Source of the DNA: Microvirga sp. BSC39
GTDB lineage: Bacteria > Pseudomonadota > Alphaproteobacteria > Rhizobiales > Beijerinckiaceae
Reading direction: 5' to 3'
Length of the DNA: 64,000 bases
NCBI RefSeq assembly: GCF_000739015.1
Contig: NZ_JPUG01000025.1
Span: 60,908 to 124,907 of the forward strand
The position numbers were made by a program, and so were the translations under genes. The notes beneath the pieces are model-generated. The model worked only from the letters and a program-made list of their open reading frames with translations. It made no database searches and had not been told where the DNA came from. The stretch's first letter is position 1. Every line of letters begins with the position of its first letter. Below are positions 10,111 to 18,210 of the stretch, piece by piece.

Positions 10111-10185
10111 TGGAGCGGGCGAAGGGATTCGAACCCTCGACCCCAACCTTGGCAAGGTTGTGCTCTACCCCTGAGCTACACCCGC
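10111..10185 (-). tRNA. tRNA-Gly (GCC)
   Basis: A 75-nt cloverleaf on the minus strand. The acceptor stem GCGGGTG pairs with CGCCCGC, and the 3' CCA is encoded. The D-arm carries TAGCTCAGGGGTAGAGC; the anticodon stem CAACC/GGTTG encloses loop TTGCCAA with anticodon GCC. The T-arm GAGGGTTCGAATCCCTT carries the conserved TTCGA. GCC reads the two commonest glycine codons, GGC and GGT. Confidence 0.97.
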
Positions 10186-10332
10186 GCTCCGCGATGCCGA
10201 AGCATCGTTGCGAGGCCCGTGATGTGCCCCAAAACGACGCGCTTTGCAAGAGGGTTGGGGCGATCTTTTCGAAGGAAGCCTTGAGCCTGCTTCATCCGGT
10301 CGCTAGAAGCCAGGCAGGTTACGGAGGCTTGC

Positions 10333-10860
10333 TTGTCCCATCTCTCCCCTCAAGAACTCCTGAAGCGCCTGCAGGAACTCGGCATCGAGGCCGAGACCGT
10401 TGAGCACGAGCCCGTGTTCACGGTGGCCGAGTCGGCCTCCGTCAAGGAACGGATTCCGGGCGCCCATTCCAAGAACCTGTTCGTGAAGGACAAGAAGGGC
10501 CGGTTCTTCCTGATTTCCGCCAAGCACGACACGGCCATCGACCTCAAGCGCATGCACGAAGTCCTCGGCGCCTCCGGCCGCCTGTCCTTCGGCTCCGCCG
10601 AGCAGCTGCGCGCGCTATTGGGAGTGGAGCCCGGCTCGGTCACTGCTTTCGCCGTGGTGAACGACACGGACGGCAAGGTCACGATGGTGCTCGACGCCAA
10701 CCTCATAGAGCACGAGCGGGTGAACTTTCACCCCCTGGTCAATTCCATGACCACGGGCGTGTCGCGGGAGGATCTGGTCGCGTTCCTGCGCGCCACGGGC
10801 CATGATCCGCTGATCCTGCGCCTGCCGGAGCCGCCGGCGGAATTGCCAGACAACGCTTAA
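10333..10860 (+). CDS. Prolyl-tRNA editing / YbaK-type deacylase (ProXp-like)
   Basis: 175 residues of the YbaK/EbsC/ProX fold. Recognisable elements are HEPVFTVAESASVKERIPG near residues 25-43, the KNLFVKDKKG segment with the family lysine, and the C-terminal VNFHPLVNSMTTGVS. These free-standing proteins hydrolyse mischarged alanyl- or cysteinyl-tRNA-Pro in trans. The start is a TTG, 5 nt after a GGAGG ribosome site. It is the first gene of a plus-strand run with a thioredoxin, a Lon-domain protein and a Trm112-like protein, a housekeeping cluster often seen in this order. Confidence 0.85.
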   Translation: MSHLSPQELLKRLQELGIEAETVEHEPVFTVAESASVKERIPGAHSKNLFVKDKKGRFFLISAKHDTAIDLKRMHEVLGASGRLSFGSAEQLRALLGVEPGSVTAFAVVNDTDGKVTMVLDANLIEHERVNFHPLVNSMTTGVSREDLVAFLRATGHDPLILRLPEPPAELPDNA

Positions 10861-10910
10861 GCTCCCATTTAAGGGAAGTTCTTCTTCCGCCTCCACCCTT
10901 CGAGGATCGC

Positions 10911-11807
10911 ATGCTCTCCGACAACCCCGCCCCCTCCGACGATCTGGTGAAGGACACCACCACGGCTAATTTCCGCCAGGACGTGCTGGCCGAGTCCATG
11001 CAGCAGCCGGTGCTGGTGGATTTCTGGGCGCCCTGGTGCGGCCCCTGCAAGCAGCTGACCCCCGTCCTGGAAAAGGCCGTGCGCGCGGCCGGCGGCAAGG
11101 TGAAGCTCGTAAAGATGAACATCGACGAGCATCCGCAGATCGCCGGCCAGCTCGGCGTGCAGTCGATTCCCGCCGTGTTCGCGTTCCAGCGCGGCCAGCC
11201 GGTGGACGGCTTCATGGGCGCCCTGCCGGAGAGCCAGATCAAGGGCTTCATCGAGCGCCTGGTCGGCCCGCTCGGCCCCAGCGCCGTTGAAGAGATCCTG
11301 GCGGAGGCCGACCGCCTGACAGCCGCGGGCGACATGGGCGGAGCCGCCGAGCTCTACGCCGCCGTGCTCTCGCAGGATCCCGAGAACGTCGCGGCGCTCG
11401 CAGCCCTCGTGAAGCTCCATGTGGAGGTAGGCGATCTCGAGGGCGCCAAGCGCTTCCTCGCCATGGCGCCCCAGGCGAAGGCGGGCGATCCGGCGATTGC
11501 CGGCGCCCGCGCGGCCATCGAACTCGCCGAGCAGGCGGGCTCGCTGGGGGACCTTGCGGACCTGCAGCGCCGGGTCGAGGGCGATCCCATGGATCATCAG
11601 GCGCGGTTCGATCTCGCCATCGGGTTGAACGCCCGCGGGCGGCGCGGAGAAGCTGTCGACCACCTCCTTGAAATCGTCCGGCGCGACCGCAATTGGAACG
11701 AGGACGGCGCGCGCAAGCAGCTCGTTCAGTTCTTCGAGGCCTGGGGCCCGATGGACAAGATGACGCTGGCAGGGCGGCGGAGGCTCTCCTCGCTCCTGTT
11801 CTCCTGA
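10911..11807 (+). CDS. cnoX: Thioredoxin-TPR protein, CnoX/YbbN type
   Basis: 298 residues. The first ~120 form a thioredoxin domain with DFWAPWCGPCKQL, active-site Cys43 and Cys46; the rest are TPR-like helices. CnoX proteins are holdases that pass clients to GroEL or DnaK under oxidative stress. E. coli CnoX has lost the redox pair (SxxC), whereas this one keeps CxxC as in Caulobacter, so real thiol-disulfide activity is expected. The ATG follows a GAGGA ribosome site. It lies 50 nt after the deacylase gene and 27 nt before the next, so cotranscription is likely. Confidence 0.88.
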   Translation: MLSDNPAPSDDLVKDTTTANFRQDVLAESMQQPVLVDFWAPWCGPCKQLTPVLEKAVRAAGGKVKLVKMNIDEHPQIAGQLGVQSIPAVFAFQRGQPVDGFMGALPESQIKGFIERLVGPLGPSAVEEILAEADRLTAAGDMGGAAELYAAVLSQDPENVAALAALVKLHVEVGDLEGAKRFLAMAPQAKAGDPAIAGARAAIELAEQAGSLGDLADLQRRVEGDPMDHQARFDLAIGLNARGRRGEAVDHLLEIVRRDRNWNEDGARKQLVQFFEAWGPMDKMTLAGRRRLSSLLFS

Positions 11808-11834
11808 CGCGTCCCACAGATTGGGGAGATCGGA

Positions 11835-12506
11835 ATGGGAATGAACGCGGCGTACCGAGGGCCGGAGGATTGCCCGTCGGTCATCCCGGTCTTTCCCCTT
11901 CCCGGCGCGCTTCTTCTTCCGCGCGGGCAGATGCCGCTCAACATCTTCGAGCCGCGCTATCTGGCGATGGTGGATGAGGCGCTGAAAACCGACCGCATCA
12001 TCGGCATGATCCAGCCCGATGCGGACAACGATCCCAACACGACGGTGCCGAAGCTCTATCGGGTCGGCTGCGCCGGCCGGATCACCCAGCTGGCGGAGAC
12101 CGGAGACGGGCGCTATCTCATCACGCTGATCGGCATCGCGCGGTTCCGCATCGACGAGGAACTGCCGCCGATCGATCTCTTCCGCCGCTGCCGCGTGAAT
12201 TTCGAGCCCTTCGCGTCAGACTTCACGGCCCGCGCCGGCGAGAACGAGGTCGACCGGGCCGGCGTGGTGAAGGCCCTGCGGGACTTCGTCGATGCCGTGC
12301 ATGTGAAGGTCGATTGGCGCGGGATCGAGGAGGCGCCCAACGAGGCCCTCGTGAACGCTTTGTGCATGATGAGCCCGTTCGGCGTGCGCGAGAAGCAGGC
12401 GCTGCTGGAAGCGCCCAATCTCAAGTCGCGGGCGGAGGTGCTTATCGCGCTGACCGAGATCGAGCTCGCCCGCAGCGGCGCCGGCTCCGACTCGACCATG
12501 CAGTAG
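11835..12506 (+). CDS. Lon-type substrate-binding domain protein (LON_substr_bdg)
   Basis: 223 residues made of only the N-terminal Lon domain: [20 protein letters not shown] at the start, then [16 protein letters not shown] and the beta-rich core with [14 protein letters not shown]. The AAA+ and protease domains of Lon are absent, as expected for this stand-alone family. Its role is not settled; it may bind unfolded or specific protein segments. GGGGAG lies 6 nt before the chosen ATG, and a second ATG follows 6 nt later. It sits between cnoX and a Trm112-like gene. Confidence 0.82.
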   Translation: MGMNAAYRGPEDCPSVIPVFPLPGALLLPRGQMPLNIFEPRYLAMVDEALKTDRIIGMIQPDADNDPNTTVPKLYRVGCAGRITQLAETGDGRYLITLIGIARFRIDEELPPIDLFRRCRVNFEPFASDFTARAGENEVDRAGVVKALRDFVDAVHVKVDWRGIEEAPNEALVNALCMMSPFGVREKQALLEAPNLKSRAEVLIALTEIELARSGAGSDSTMQ

Positions 12507-12517
12507 GAATTTCAACG

Positions 12518-12748
12518 ATGGTTCCCGATACACCCGAGACGCCCCAGGCAGACACGCCACCGGCCGTGGAGGCAACGCGGATCGACCCCAAGCTCCTGGA
12601 GCTTCTCGTCTGCCCGCTCACCAAGGAAACGCTGGAATACGACGCGGCCCGCCAGGAACTCATCAGCCGCCGCGCCAAGCTCGCCTACCCGATCCGTGAC
12701 GGCATCCCGATCATGCTGCCGGAAGAGGCGCGGCCGCTGGGGGATTGA
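12518..12748 (+). CDS. Trm112-like small protein (YcaR/DUF343 family)
   Basis: 76 residues. The core [20 protein letters not shown] and [17 protein letters not shown] is characteristic of the UPF0434/Trm112 family. Eukaryotic Trm112 activates methyltransferases; in bacteria these proteins often lie beside lipid A or housekeeping genes and their role is unclear. Only one Cys of the zinc ribbon remains (VCPL). An upstream in-frame extension exists but overlaps the preceding gene, so the ATG 11 nt after that gene's stop is the sensible start. Confidence 0.82.
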   Translation: MVPDTPETPQADTPPAVEATRIDPKLLELLVCPLTKETLEYDAARQELISRRAKLAYPIRDGIPIMLPEEARPLGD

Positions 12749-12827
12749 GGCCCCAAGCCTTGTTCATCGAACACGGTGGCGCTAAGGCTGCGAGAGCAAT
12801 CAATCCTGGCCGGATCGCGGAACCGCA

Positions 12828-13193
12828 ATGCCTCATCTGACGCTGGAATTTACAAGAAACCTGACCGGGTTCGATGCCCAGAAGGCCTTGCTTCACATGA
12901 ACAAGGCAATTTTCGGCTCAGGGCACTTTGACGAAGTCGACATCAAAAGCCGCGCAATCCCGATCGACTGCTTCGTGATCGGAACCTCGCCAGAAAACCG
13001 AGGGTTCATTCATGCAAGGCTGGCTCTCATGAGCAACAGGCCTCCAGCGGTCAGGCACGCCTTGTCGACGATGCTGTTGCAGGAATTGAGCGGCCTCGTG
13101 CCTGAACATCCAGGACTTCATGTTCAGATTTGCGTCGAGATTCTAGAGATCGAGAGGGATACCTACTCCAAGCATGTCTTGGAGGCATCGTAG
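12828..13193 (+). CDS. 5-carboxymethyl-2-hydroxymuconate isomerase-like protein
   Basis: 121 residues starting with MPHLTLEFTRNL, with Pro2 exposed after Met removal as in the CHMI/HpaF and tautomerase superfamily, where the N-terminal proline is the general base. Length and the final VQICVEILEIERDTYSKH fit CHMI. CHMI acts in homoprotocatechuate breakdown, but no other hpa gene is near, apart from a HpcH/HpaI-type lyase convergent 14 nt away that belongs to the CitE-like branch. Base composition looks less GC-rich than the neighbours, a possible sign of separate origin. Confidence 0.8.
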   Translation: MPHLTLEFTRNLTGFDAQKALLHMNKAIFGSGHFDEVDIKSRAIPIDCFVIGTSPENRGFIHARLALMSNRPPAVRHALSTMLLQELSGLVPEHPGLHVQICVEILEIERDTYSKHVLEAS

Positions 13194-13207
13194 AGCAGGC
13201 TTCTGGC

Positions 13208-14101
13208 TTAAACATGATGCCCTGAGCGATCCGACACCGCCTCCGCCAGCGCCAGAACGCGCCTCGCCATCTCGGCATGCAGCCGCTCCACCATACGACC
13301 GTTGAGACTGATGGCCCCCTTGCCCGCATTCTCCGGCCGCTCGAACGCCGCTACGATGGCGCGGGCGCTCGTGACCTCGTCCGGTGACGGCGCGAAGATG
13401 TCGTTCGCCGCTGCGATCTGATCCGGGTGGATCAGCGTCTTGCCGTCGAAGCCGCAATCGCGGCCCTGCCCGCACTCTGTGCGAAAGCCGTCCGGGTCGG
13501 ACAGGCTGTTATAGACCCCGTCGAGGATGTCGATGCCGTGCGCCCGCGCGGCGGCGAGCGCCGTCATGAGCCAGGGCAACATCGCGGCCCGTCCGGGCAG
13601 CAGGCGCGCACGGGTGTCCTTGGCGAGATCGTTCGTGCCCATGACGAGGCAGTCGAGCCGCGTGTCGACGTCGCGCGCCGCACTGGCAATCGCCTCCGCA
13701 TTCAGGATCGCAAGCGGCGTCTCGATCATGGCCCAGACGCGGATGTGCTCAGCGGCGCCCAGCCTGCGCAGACGCAAACCCACCGCAGCGAGCGTTTCAG
13801 TGGACGACACCTTCGGCACGAGGATCGCGTCGGGCCCCGCCGCAACGGCCGCCCCGAGATCGGCCTCGCCCCACGGCGTTTCGAGGGCGTTGACGCGGAT
13901 CACCAGTTCCCGCTTCCCATACCCGCCCGCCTGCACCGCCGCGCAGACCCGCTCGCGCGCCTCCGCCTTCACGTCCGGCGCCACCGCATCCTCGAGGTCG
14001 AAGATCACCACGTCTGCGGCGAGCGTCTTCGCCTTCTCGACGGCTCGTGCATTGGAGCCCGGCATGTAGAGCGCGCTGCGGCGCGGGCGGATGGCGGTCA
14101 T
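13208..14101 (-). CDS. CitE-like HpcH/HpaI aldolase/citrate lyase family protein
   Basis: 297 residues in a TIM-barrel lyase layout. Motifs: RRSALYMPGSNARAVEKA near the start, VIFDLEDAVAPDVK with acidic metal ligands, VIRVNALETPWGEADL with the substrate Arg, AMIETPLAILNAEAI with metal-binding Glu, and a late GKTLIHPDQI. Such stand-alone CitE-like enzymes cleave or hydrolyse acyl-CoA substrates such as malyl-, citramalyl- or beta-methylmalyl-CoA. The chosen ATG follows AGGGGAAA; a further 12 codons upstream are open but less likely. It converges with the CHMI-like gene. The substrate cannot be assigned. Confidence 0.83.
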   Translation of the reverse strand: MTAIRPRRSALYMPGSNARAVEKAKTLAADVVIFDLEDAVAPDVKAEARERVCAAVQAGGYGKRELVIRVNALETPWGEADLGAAVAAGPDAILVPKVSSTETLAAVGLRLRRLGAAEHIRVWAMIETPLAILNAEAIASAARDVDTRLDCLVMGTNDLAKDTRARLLPGRAAMLPWLMTALAAARAHGIDILDGVYNSLSDPDGFRTECGQGRDCGFDGKTLIHPDQIAAANDIFAPSPDEVTSARAIVAAFERPENAGKGAISLNGRMVERLHAEMARRVLALAEAVSDRSGHHV

Positions 14102-14157
14102 GGCTTTTCCCCTGAACGGCAGATCGGTTGTAATCATGGCTGAACGTGAAGAACAGT

Positions 14158-14254
14158 GTCATTCCCGGCCGGAGCGCAGCGGAGGGGAAGGTAATCCATA
14201 GCTGCAGCGCGTATGAGTGGATCCCCTTCCCTCGCTTCGCTCGCCGGGGATGAC
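14158..14254. repeat. Palindromic repeat (GTCATTCCCGG...CCGGGGATGAC type)
   Basis: An imperfect inverted repeat of about 97 bp: GTCATTCCCGGCCGGAGCG and GGGGAAGG on the left mirror CCTTCCC and CGCTCGCCGGGGATGAC on the right. Related ends occur at 42423-42516, 48267-48396, 50682-50713 and 51365-51399. It lies between divergent genes, so it may also affect transcript ends or starts. Confidence 0.7.
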
Positions 14255-14270
14255 AAGTGGAGCAGAAAGA

Positions 14271-15011
14271 ATGTGGGTTGCAGGTGTCGACGGTTGCCGG
14301 GCCGGGTGGATCGGGGTGCTCATGCGGGCCGACAATCCGTATGAGCACCGCATCATGACGGCGCCGACCTTTGCCGCTATCGTCGATGCGCCCGAAAGGC
14401 CCGAGGTGATCGCCGTCGACATGCCCATCGGCCTGCCCGAGCGCACGGAAGGCTCGGGGCGCCTGCCGGAGCAGTTGATCCGCCCGCTGCTTGAGCAACG
14501 GCAATCCTCCGTCTTCGCCATTCCCTCGCGCCGCGCCGTGGAGGCCGAGGATTATAGGGAAGCCTGCGCGATCGCCGCCGCCACGTCCGAGCCGTCGCGA
14601 AAAGTCTCGCGCCAGGGCTTTGCGATCTTTCCCAAGATCCGTGAGATCGACGCCCTGCTGCGCGCCCGGCCCGTTCTGATGACGCGCATCTACGAAGTGC
14701 ATCCGGAACTCGCCTTCTGGGCCTTGAACAACGCTCAAGCCCTCGACCAGCCGAAGAAGGTCAAGGGCACCCCCTATGGGCCGGGCATGGACCTGCGACG
14801 CAGGCTTCTCAGCCGATCCGGCCTCCTGCCCGAGAGCCTGATCCACGCATCACCGCCGCGCTGCGCGGCCGCGGACGACCTGCTCGATGCGCTGGCGGGG
14901 TTGACCGTGGCGCTGGATATCGCGAGAGGTGGAGGACAACCCTTTCCCGACCCGCCCGGCCGCGACGCCCACGGCCTGCCGGTCGGCATCTGGACCCTGC
15001 GCAGATCATGA
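14271..15011 (+). CDS. DUF429 family protein
   Basis: 246 residues. The N-terminal WVAGVDGCRAGWIGV and IAVDMPIGLP are hallmarks of DUF429, an RNase H-like fold family predicted to be a nuclease; VHPELAFWALN and the closing AADDLLDALAGLTVAL also fit. The acidic residues in GVDGCR, VDMPIG and AADDLLDA may form a metal site. The ATG follows GGAG at 8 nt. Its last 4 nt overlap the start of the next gene (ATGA), so the two are translationally coupled. The biological role is unknown. Confidence 0.75.
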   Translation: MWVAGVDGCRAGWIGVLMRADNPYEHRIMTAPTFAAIVDAPERPEVIAVDMPIGLPERTEGSGRLPEQLIRPLLEQRQSSVFAIPSRRAVEAEDYREACAIAAATSEPSRKVSRQGFAIFPKIREIDALLRARPVLMTRIYEVHPELAFWALNNAQALDQPKKVKGTPYGPGMDLRRRLLSRSGLLPESLIHASPPRCAAADDLLDALAGLTVALDIARGGGQPFPDPPGRDAHGLPVGIWTLRRS

Positions 15012-15946
15012 CCATCACCCGCGCCGAGATCGAAGCCGCCCATGCCCGCATTGCCCTGCACGTGCGTCGCACGCCCGTCCTGAACCAGACGGGGGCCTTC
15101 GGCCATGACGGGCCGGTGAGCCTGAAGCTCGAATTCCTGCAGCACGCCGGCTCGTTCAAGACGCGCGGCGCCTTCAACGCCCTCCTGTCGCAGGAGGTGC
15201 CGTCCGCCGGCGTGGCGGCCGCCTCCGGCGGCAACCACGGCGCCGCGGTAGCCTATGCGGCCAAGCAGCTCGGCGTGAAGGCGCGCATCTTCGTGCCGGA
15301 GATCTCGAGCCCCGCCAAGATCGCCGTCATCCGCTCGCACGGCGCCGAGGTGGTGATCGGCGGCGCACGCTACGCCGATGCCCAGGAAGCCTGCGACCGC
15401 TTCGTTGCGGAGTCAGGCGCCCTGCGCATTCATCCTTTCGCCGCGGAAAGCACGATGATCGGCCAGGGCACCGCGGCGCTGGAATGGGAGCAGGACGGCC
15501 CCGCCCTCGACACGGTGCTCGTGGCGGTGGGCGGCGGAGGCCTCATCAGCGGCGTCGCCAGCTGGTGGGCCGGCCGGGTGAAGGTGGTGGGTGTGGAGCC
15601 GGAAGGCTCGCGGGCGCTGCATGCGGCGCTGGAAGCCGCAGGGCCGGTCGACGTCGATATCGACTCGGTTGCCGCCGATTCGCTCGGCGCCAAGAACACG
15701 GGCGATCTGGTCTATGCCGTCTGCCGCGAGGCGGTCGATCACGTGGCCCTCGTCGGCGACGCGGCGATCCGCGATGCGCAAAGGCTGCTCTGGCGCGACT
15801 ACCGCATCGCGTCCGAGCCCGGCGGTGCGGCGGCTCTGGCGGCGCTGATCTCGGGATCCTACAAGCCGCGCCCGGGCGAACGTGTCGGCGTGCTCTTGTG
15901 CGGCGCCAATGTCGAGCTCGCCCGCCTCGCGGAGATCGCTTCCTGA
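15008..15946 (+). CDS. Threonine/serine dehydratase (PLP-dependent)
   Basis: 312 residues of fold-type II PLP enzymes. Lys51 in AGSFKTRGAFNAL should form the Schiff base; ASGGNHGAAVAYAAK binds the substrate carboxylate; VAVGGGGLISG binds the cofactor phosphate. The absence of a C-terminal ACT domain points to a catabolic or unregulated enzyme rather than biosynthetic IlvA. It would deaminate threonine or serine to 2-oxobutyrate or pyruvate; serine racemase and hydroxyaspartate dehydratase share these motifs. It overlaps the upstream DUF429 gene by 4 nt. Confidence 0.85.
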   Translation: MTITRAEIEAAHARIALHVRRTPVLNQTGAFGHDGPVSLKLEFLQHAGSFKTRGAFNALLSQEVPSAGVAAASGGNHGAAVAYAAKQLGVKARIFVPEISSPAKIAVIRSHGAEVVIGGARYADAQEACDRFVAESGALRIHPFAAESTMIGQGTAALEWEQDGPALDTVLVAVGGGGLISGVASWWAGRVKVVGVEPEGSRALHAALEAAGPVDVDIDSVAADSLGAKNTGDLVYAVCREAVDHVALVGDAAIRDAQRLLWRDYRIASEPGGAAALAALISGSYKPRPGERVGVLLCGANVELARLAEIAS

Positions 15947-15995
15947 GGAGCCGGGTCTTCCCCCGCAATCGTCTCTCATCCGCAGGTCTGTTGCC

Positions 15996-16976
15996 GTGAA
16001 CCTTGTCGACCTTGCCGCCCAGAATCTTCTGTCGCCGATGGTGCTGTTCTTCGCACTAGGCTTGGCGGCGGCGCTTGCCCGTTCGGACCTGACGATCCCC
16101 GAGGCGGTGGCCAAGACGCTCGCGCTCTACCTGATGCTGTCCATCGGCTTCAAGGGCGGGGTGGAAGTGGCGGCGAACGGCATCACCCTGCGCATGCTCG
16201 GCGTGATGGGCATGGGCATCGCCCTGTCCTTCGCCCTTCCCGTCATCGGCTTCCTGGTTCTGCGCGCGGTCTCCAGCCTGTCCAGGGTGGATGCGGCCGC
16301 GGTGGCGGCCCATTACGGCTCGATCTCCATCGTCACCTTCATCGCGGCCACCGAGATCGTGCGCGGGCAGAACCTGCCCTTCGAGGGCTACATCGTCGCC
16401 GTGGCGGCCGTCATGGAAACGCCCGCCATTCTCTCCGCCCTGCTGCTGGCCCGCAGCGGCCAGCCGGCCAGAAACGGGAACGAGGGGCTGGGGTCCCTTC
16501 TGCATGAGGTCGGCCTCAACGGCTCGGTGGTGATGCTGGTGGGCTCGTTCCTCATCGGCTGGGCCACGGGCCCCAAGGGTTTGCAGATGATCGCTCCGTT
16601 CATCGTCGATCCGTTTCGCGGCGTGCTGTGTCTTTTCCTGCTCGACATGGGTCTCGTGGCAGGACGCGGCATGCGCGAAGGGGCGCGCCATCTCTCGCCG
16701 CCGGTCCTGGGCTTCGGCATCGTCATGCCGCTGATCGGCGCGGCGCTCGCCACCCTGGCGGTCTGGCCGCTGGGCCTCTCGCTGGGCGGCGCAGCCCTGT
16801 TCGTCACGCTTGCGGCTTCGGCCTCCTACATCGCCGTCCCGGCCGCCATGCGCCTTGCCCTGCCGGAGGCGAAGCCCGCCATCTATCTCACCCTGTCGCT
16901 CGGGGTGACCTTTCCCTTCAATCTGTCCATCGGGATTCCTCTCTATCTGGCCCTGGCCGGACTCGTGACAGGGTAG
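15996..16976 (+). CDS. sbtA: Sodium-dependent bicarbonate permease, SbtA family
   Basis: 326 residues with about ten membrane helices in two inverted halves, as in SbtA. LYLMLSIGFKGGVEVA in the first half and AAHYGSISIVTF plus VTLAASASYIAVPAAMRLA in the second are family motifs. It should import bicarbonate with sodium. The GTG start is inferred because the conserved VNLVDLAAQNLLSP begins there and upstream codons overlap the dehydratase gene. It is followed in turn by a PII-like gene and a beta-carbonic anhydrase gene, forming a carbon-supply unit. SbtA is best known in cyanobacteria; homologues in heterotrophs are common but little studied. Confidence 0.87.
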   Translation: MNLVDLAAQNLLSPMVLFFALGLAAALARSDLTIPEAVAKTLALYLMLSIGFKGGVEVAANGITLRMLGVMGMGIALSFALPVIGFLVLRAVSSLSRVDAAAVAAHYGSISIVTFIAATEIVRGQNLPFEGYIVAVAAVMETPAILSALLLARSGQPARNGNEGLGSLLHEVGLNGSVVMLVGSFLIGWATGPKGLQMIAPFIVDPFRGVLCLFLLDMGLVAGRGMREGARHLSPPVLGFGIVMPLIGAALATLAVWPLGLSLGGAALFVTLAASASYIAVPAAMRLALPEAKPAIYLTLSLGVTFPFNLSIGIPLYLALAGLVTG

Positions 16977-17002
16977 ACATCTTCTCGAAGGAAGAAACGG
17001 CC

Positions 17003-17314
17003 ATGCAGACCCATCCGAAGAAGCGCATCGAAATCGTCGTCGAGTATCCGGCCCTGCGGCGGCTCCTGGATCGCCTCGACCGGTCCCAGGTCACGGGCTA
17101 CACCGTGATCCCCGCGCTGGCTGGCCGCGGACATGACGGCCCCTGGAGCAGCGAGGGGCTCGCAGGCGATGCGGGCCGCATGATGATGGTGATCTGCATC
17201 ACCGATCCCGCCCGGCTCGACCCGGTCCTGGAAGAGGTCTATGCGGTGGTGGCCCGCCACATCGGCATCGTCACAATCTCCGACGTGCAGGTCATACGTT
17301 CGGATCATTTCTGA
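17003..17314 (+). CDS. sbtB: PII-like regulator SbtB
   Basis: 103 residues of the PII/GlnB-like ferredoxin fold. The region GRGHDGPWSSEG forms the likely T-loop and RMMMVICITDPARL the following strand. SbtB binds adenine nucleotides such as cAMP and AMP and blocks SbtA when bicarbonate import is not needed. The C-terminal redox loop with paired cysteines found in many cyanobacterial SbtB proteins is missing; this one ends in VIRSDHF. It starts 26 nt after sbtA with an AAGGAAG ribosome site. Confidence 0.85.
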   Translation: MQTHPKKRIEIVVEYPALRRLLDRLDRSQVTGYTVIPALAGRGHDGPWSSEGLAGDAGRMMMVICITDPARLDPVLEEVYAVVARHIGIVTISDVQVIRSDHF

Positions 17315-17380
17315 AAACCCCAGCCGGTTGAGGCTTCGGGCCCAGGGGCTTATAAGCCCCCGTCCCATAGGAGCGACCAC

Positions 17381-18058
17381 ATGTTCCCGACCCGCCTGAC
17401 CGAAGGCTACCGCGCCTTCCTCGACGAGCGTTTCCCGCGCGAGAAGAACCGCTTCGAGGCACTCGCCGAAAAGGGCCAGTCGCCGGAGGTGATGGTGATC
17501 GGCTGCTGCGACAGCCGCGTGTCGCCGGAGGTGATTTTTGACGCGAGCCCCGGCGAGCTCTTCGTGGTGCGCAACGTGGCCAATCTGGTGCCGCCCTTCG
17601 AGACGGGGGGCGATTATCACGGCACGTCGGCGGCGCTCGAGTTCGCCGTGCAGGCGCTCAGGGTCAAGCACATCGTCGTCCTGGGACACGCCCGCTGCGG
17701 CGGCGTGCGCGCGTTTGCCGACGAGACCGCGCCGCTCTCGCCGGGCGATTTCATTGGCCGCTGGATGAACCTGATCAAGCCCGCCGGCGAACGGCTCGGA
17801 CCTCCCAATGGCGATCTCGACGAATACCTGCCGCGGCTCGAACTTGCCGCCATCGAGAACAGCCTCAAGAACCTGATGACGTTCCCGTGCGTGCGCATCC
17901 TGGTGGAGCGCGGCAAGCTGCAGCTCCACGGGGCCTATTTCGGCGTGGCCACCGGCGTGCTGATGGTGCGCGATCCCGAGACCGGTGAGTTCAGGCCGGC
18001 GGTGGAAGACATGCCGGAGCGCGTGTCGATGTTTTCCGCCCGCGAGGTCAAGGGATAA
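17381..18058 (+). CDS. Beta-class carbonic anhydrase
   Basis: 225 residues. Zinc ligands are Cys42 or Cys43 with Asp44 and Arg46 in GCCDSRVSPE, then His103 and Cys106 in VLGHARCGGVRA. It interconverts CO2 and bicarbonate in the cytoplasm and here sits just after sbtA-sbtB, so it probably handles imported bicarbonate for carboxylases. The ribosome site is AGGAG about 8 nt before the ATG. A 16-nt palindrome, GGGGCTTATAAGCCCC, lies at 17345-17360 upstream and could be an operator or a weak hairpin. Confidence 0.93.
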   Translation: MFPTRLTEGYRAFLDERFPREKNRFEALAEKGQSPEVMVIGCCDSRVSPEVIFDASPGELFVVRNVANLVPPFETGGDYHGTSAALEFAVQALRVKHIVVLGHARCGGVRAFADETAPLSPGDFIGRWMNLIKPAGERLGPPNGDLDEYLPRLELAAIENSLKNLMTFPCVRILVERGKLQLHGAYFGVATGVLMVRDPETGEFRPAVEDMPERVSMFSAREVKG

Positions 18059-18210
18059 AGACCGTCTCAAGTCTTCTCAGGGTAAAATGAGCCCGTTGCA
18101 GTGCGCCTGTTACGTGGTATCAGGCATGTGTGTCGGTGCACCCCATGGCAAAGATCATCCGTGGCGCCATCTATGATGAGGCACAGGTTCCTGGAAGGAG
18201 CGATCGCACA

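Noticed and set aside
9967..10155. N-terminal extension of the E1 gene back into the tRNA region
   Set aside because: It would overlap tRNA-Gly and its terminator; ATG 9966 has a clear GGGAGGGA ribosome site.
12828..14101. CHMI-like and CitE/HpcH-like genes as a homoprotocatechuate pathway
   Set aside because: They are convergent rather than an operon, the lyase has CitE-type rather than HpaI-type motifs, and no other hpa gene is present.
17345..17360. Palindrome GGGGCTTATAAGCCCC before the carbonic anhydrase gene as a terminator
   Set aside because: No U-run, and it lies inside the likely sbtA-sbtB-carbonic anhydrase unit; kept only as a possible operator in the gene entry.
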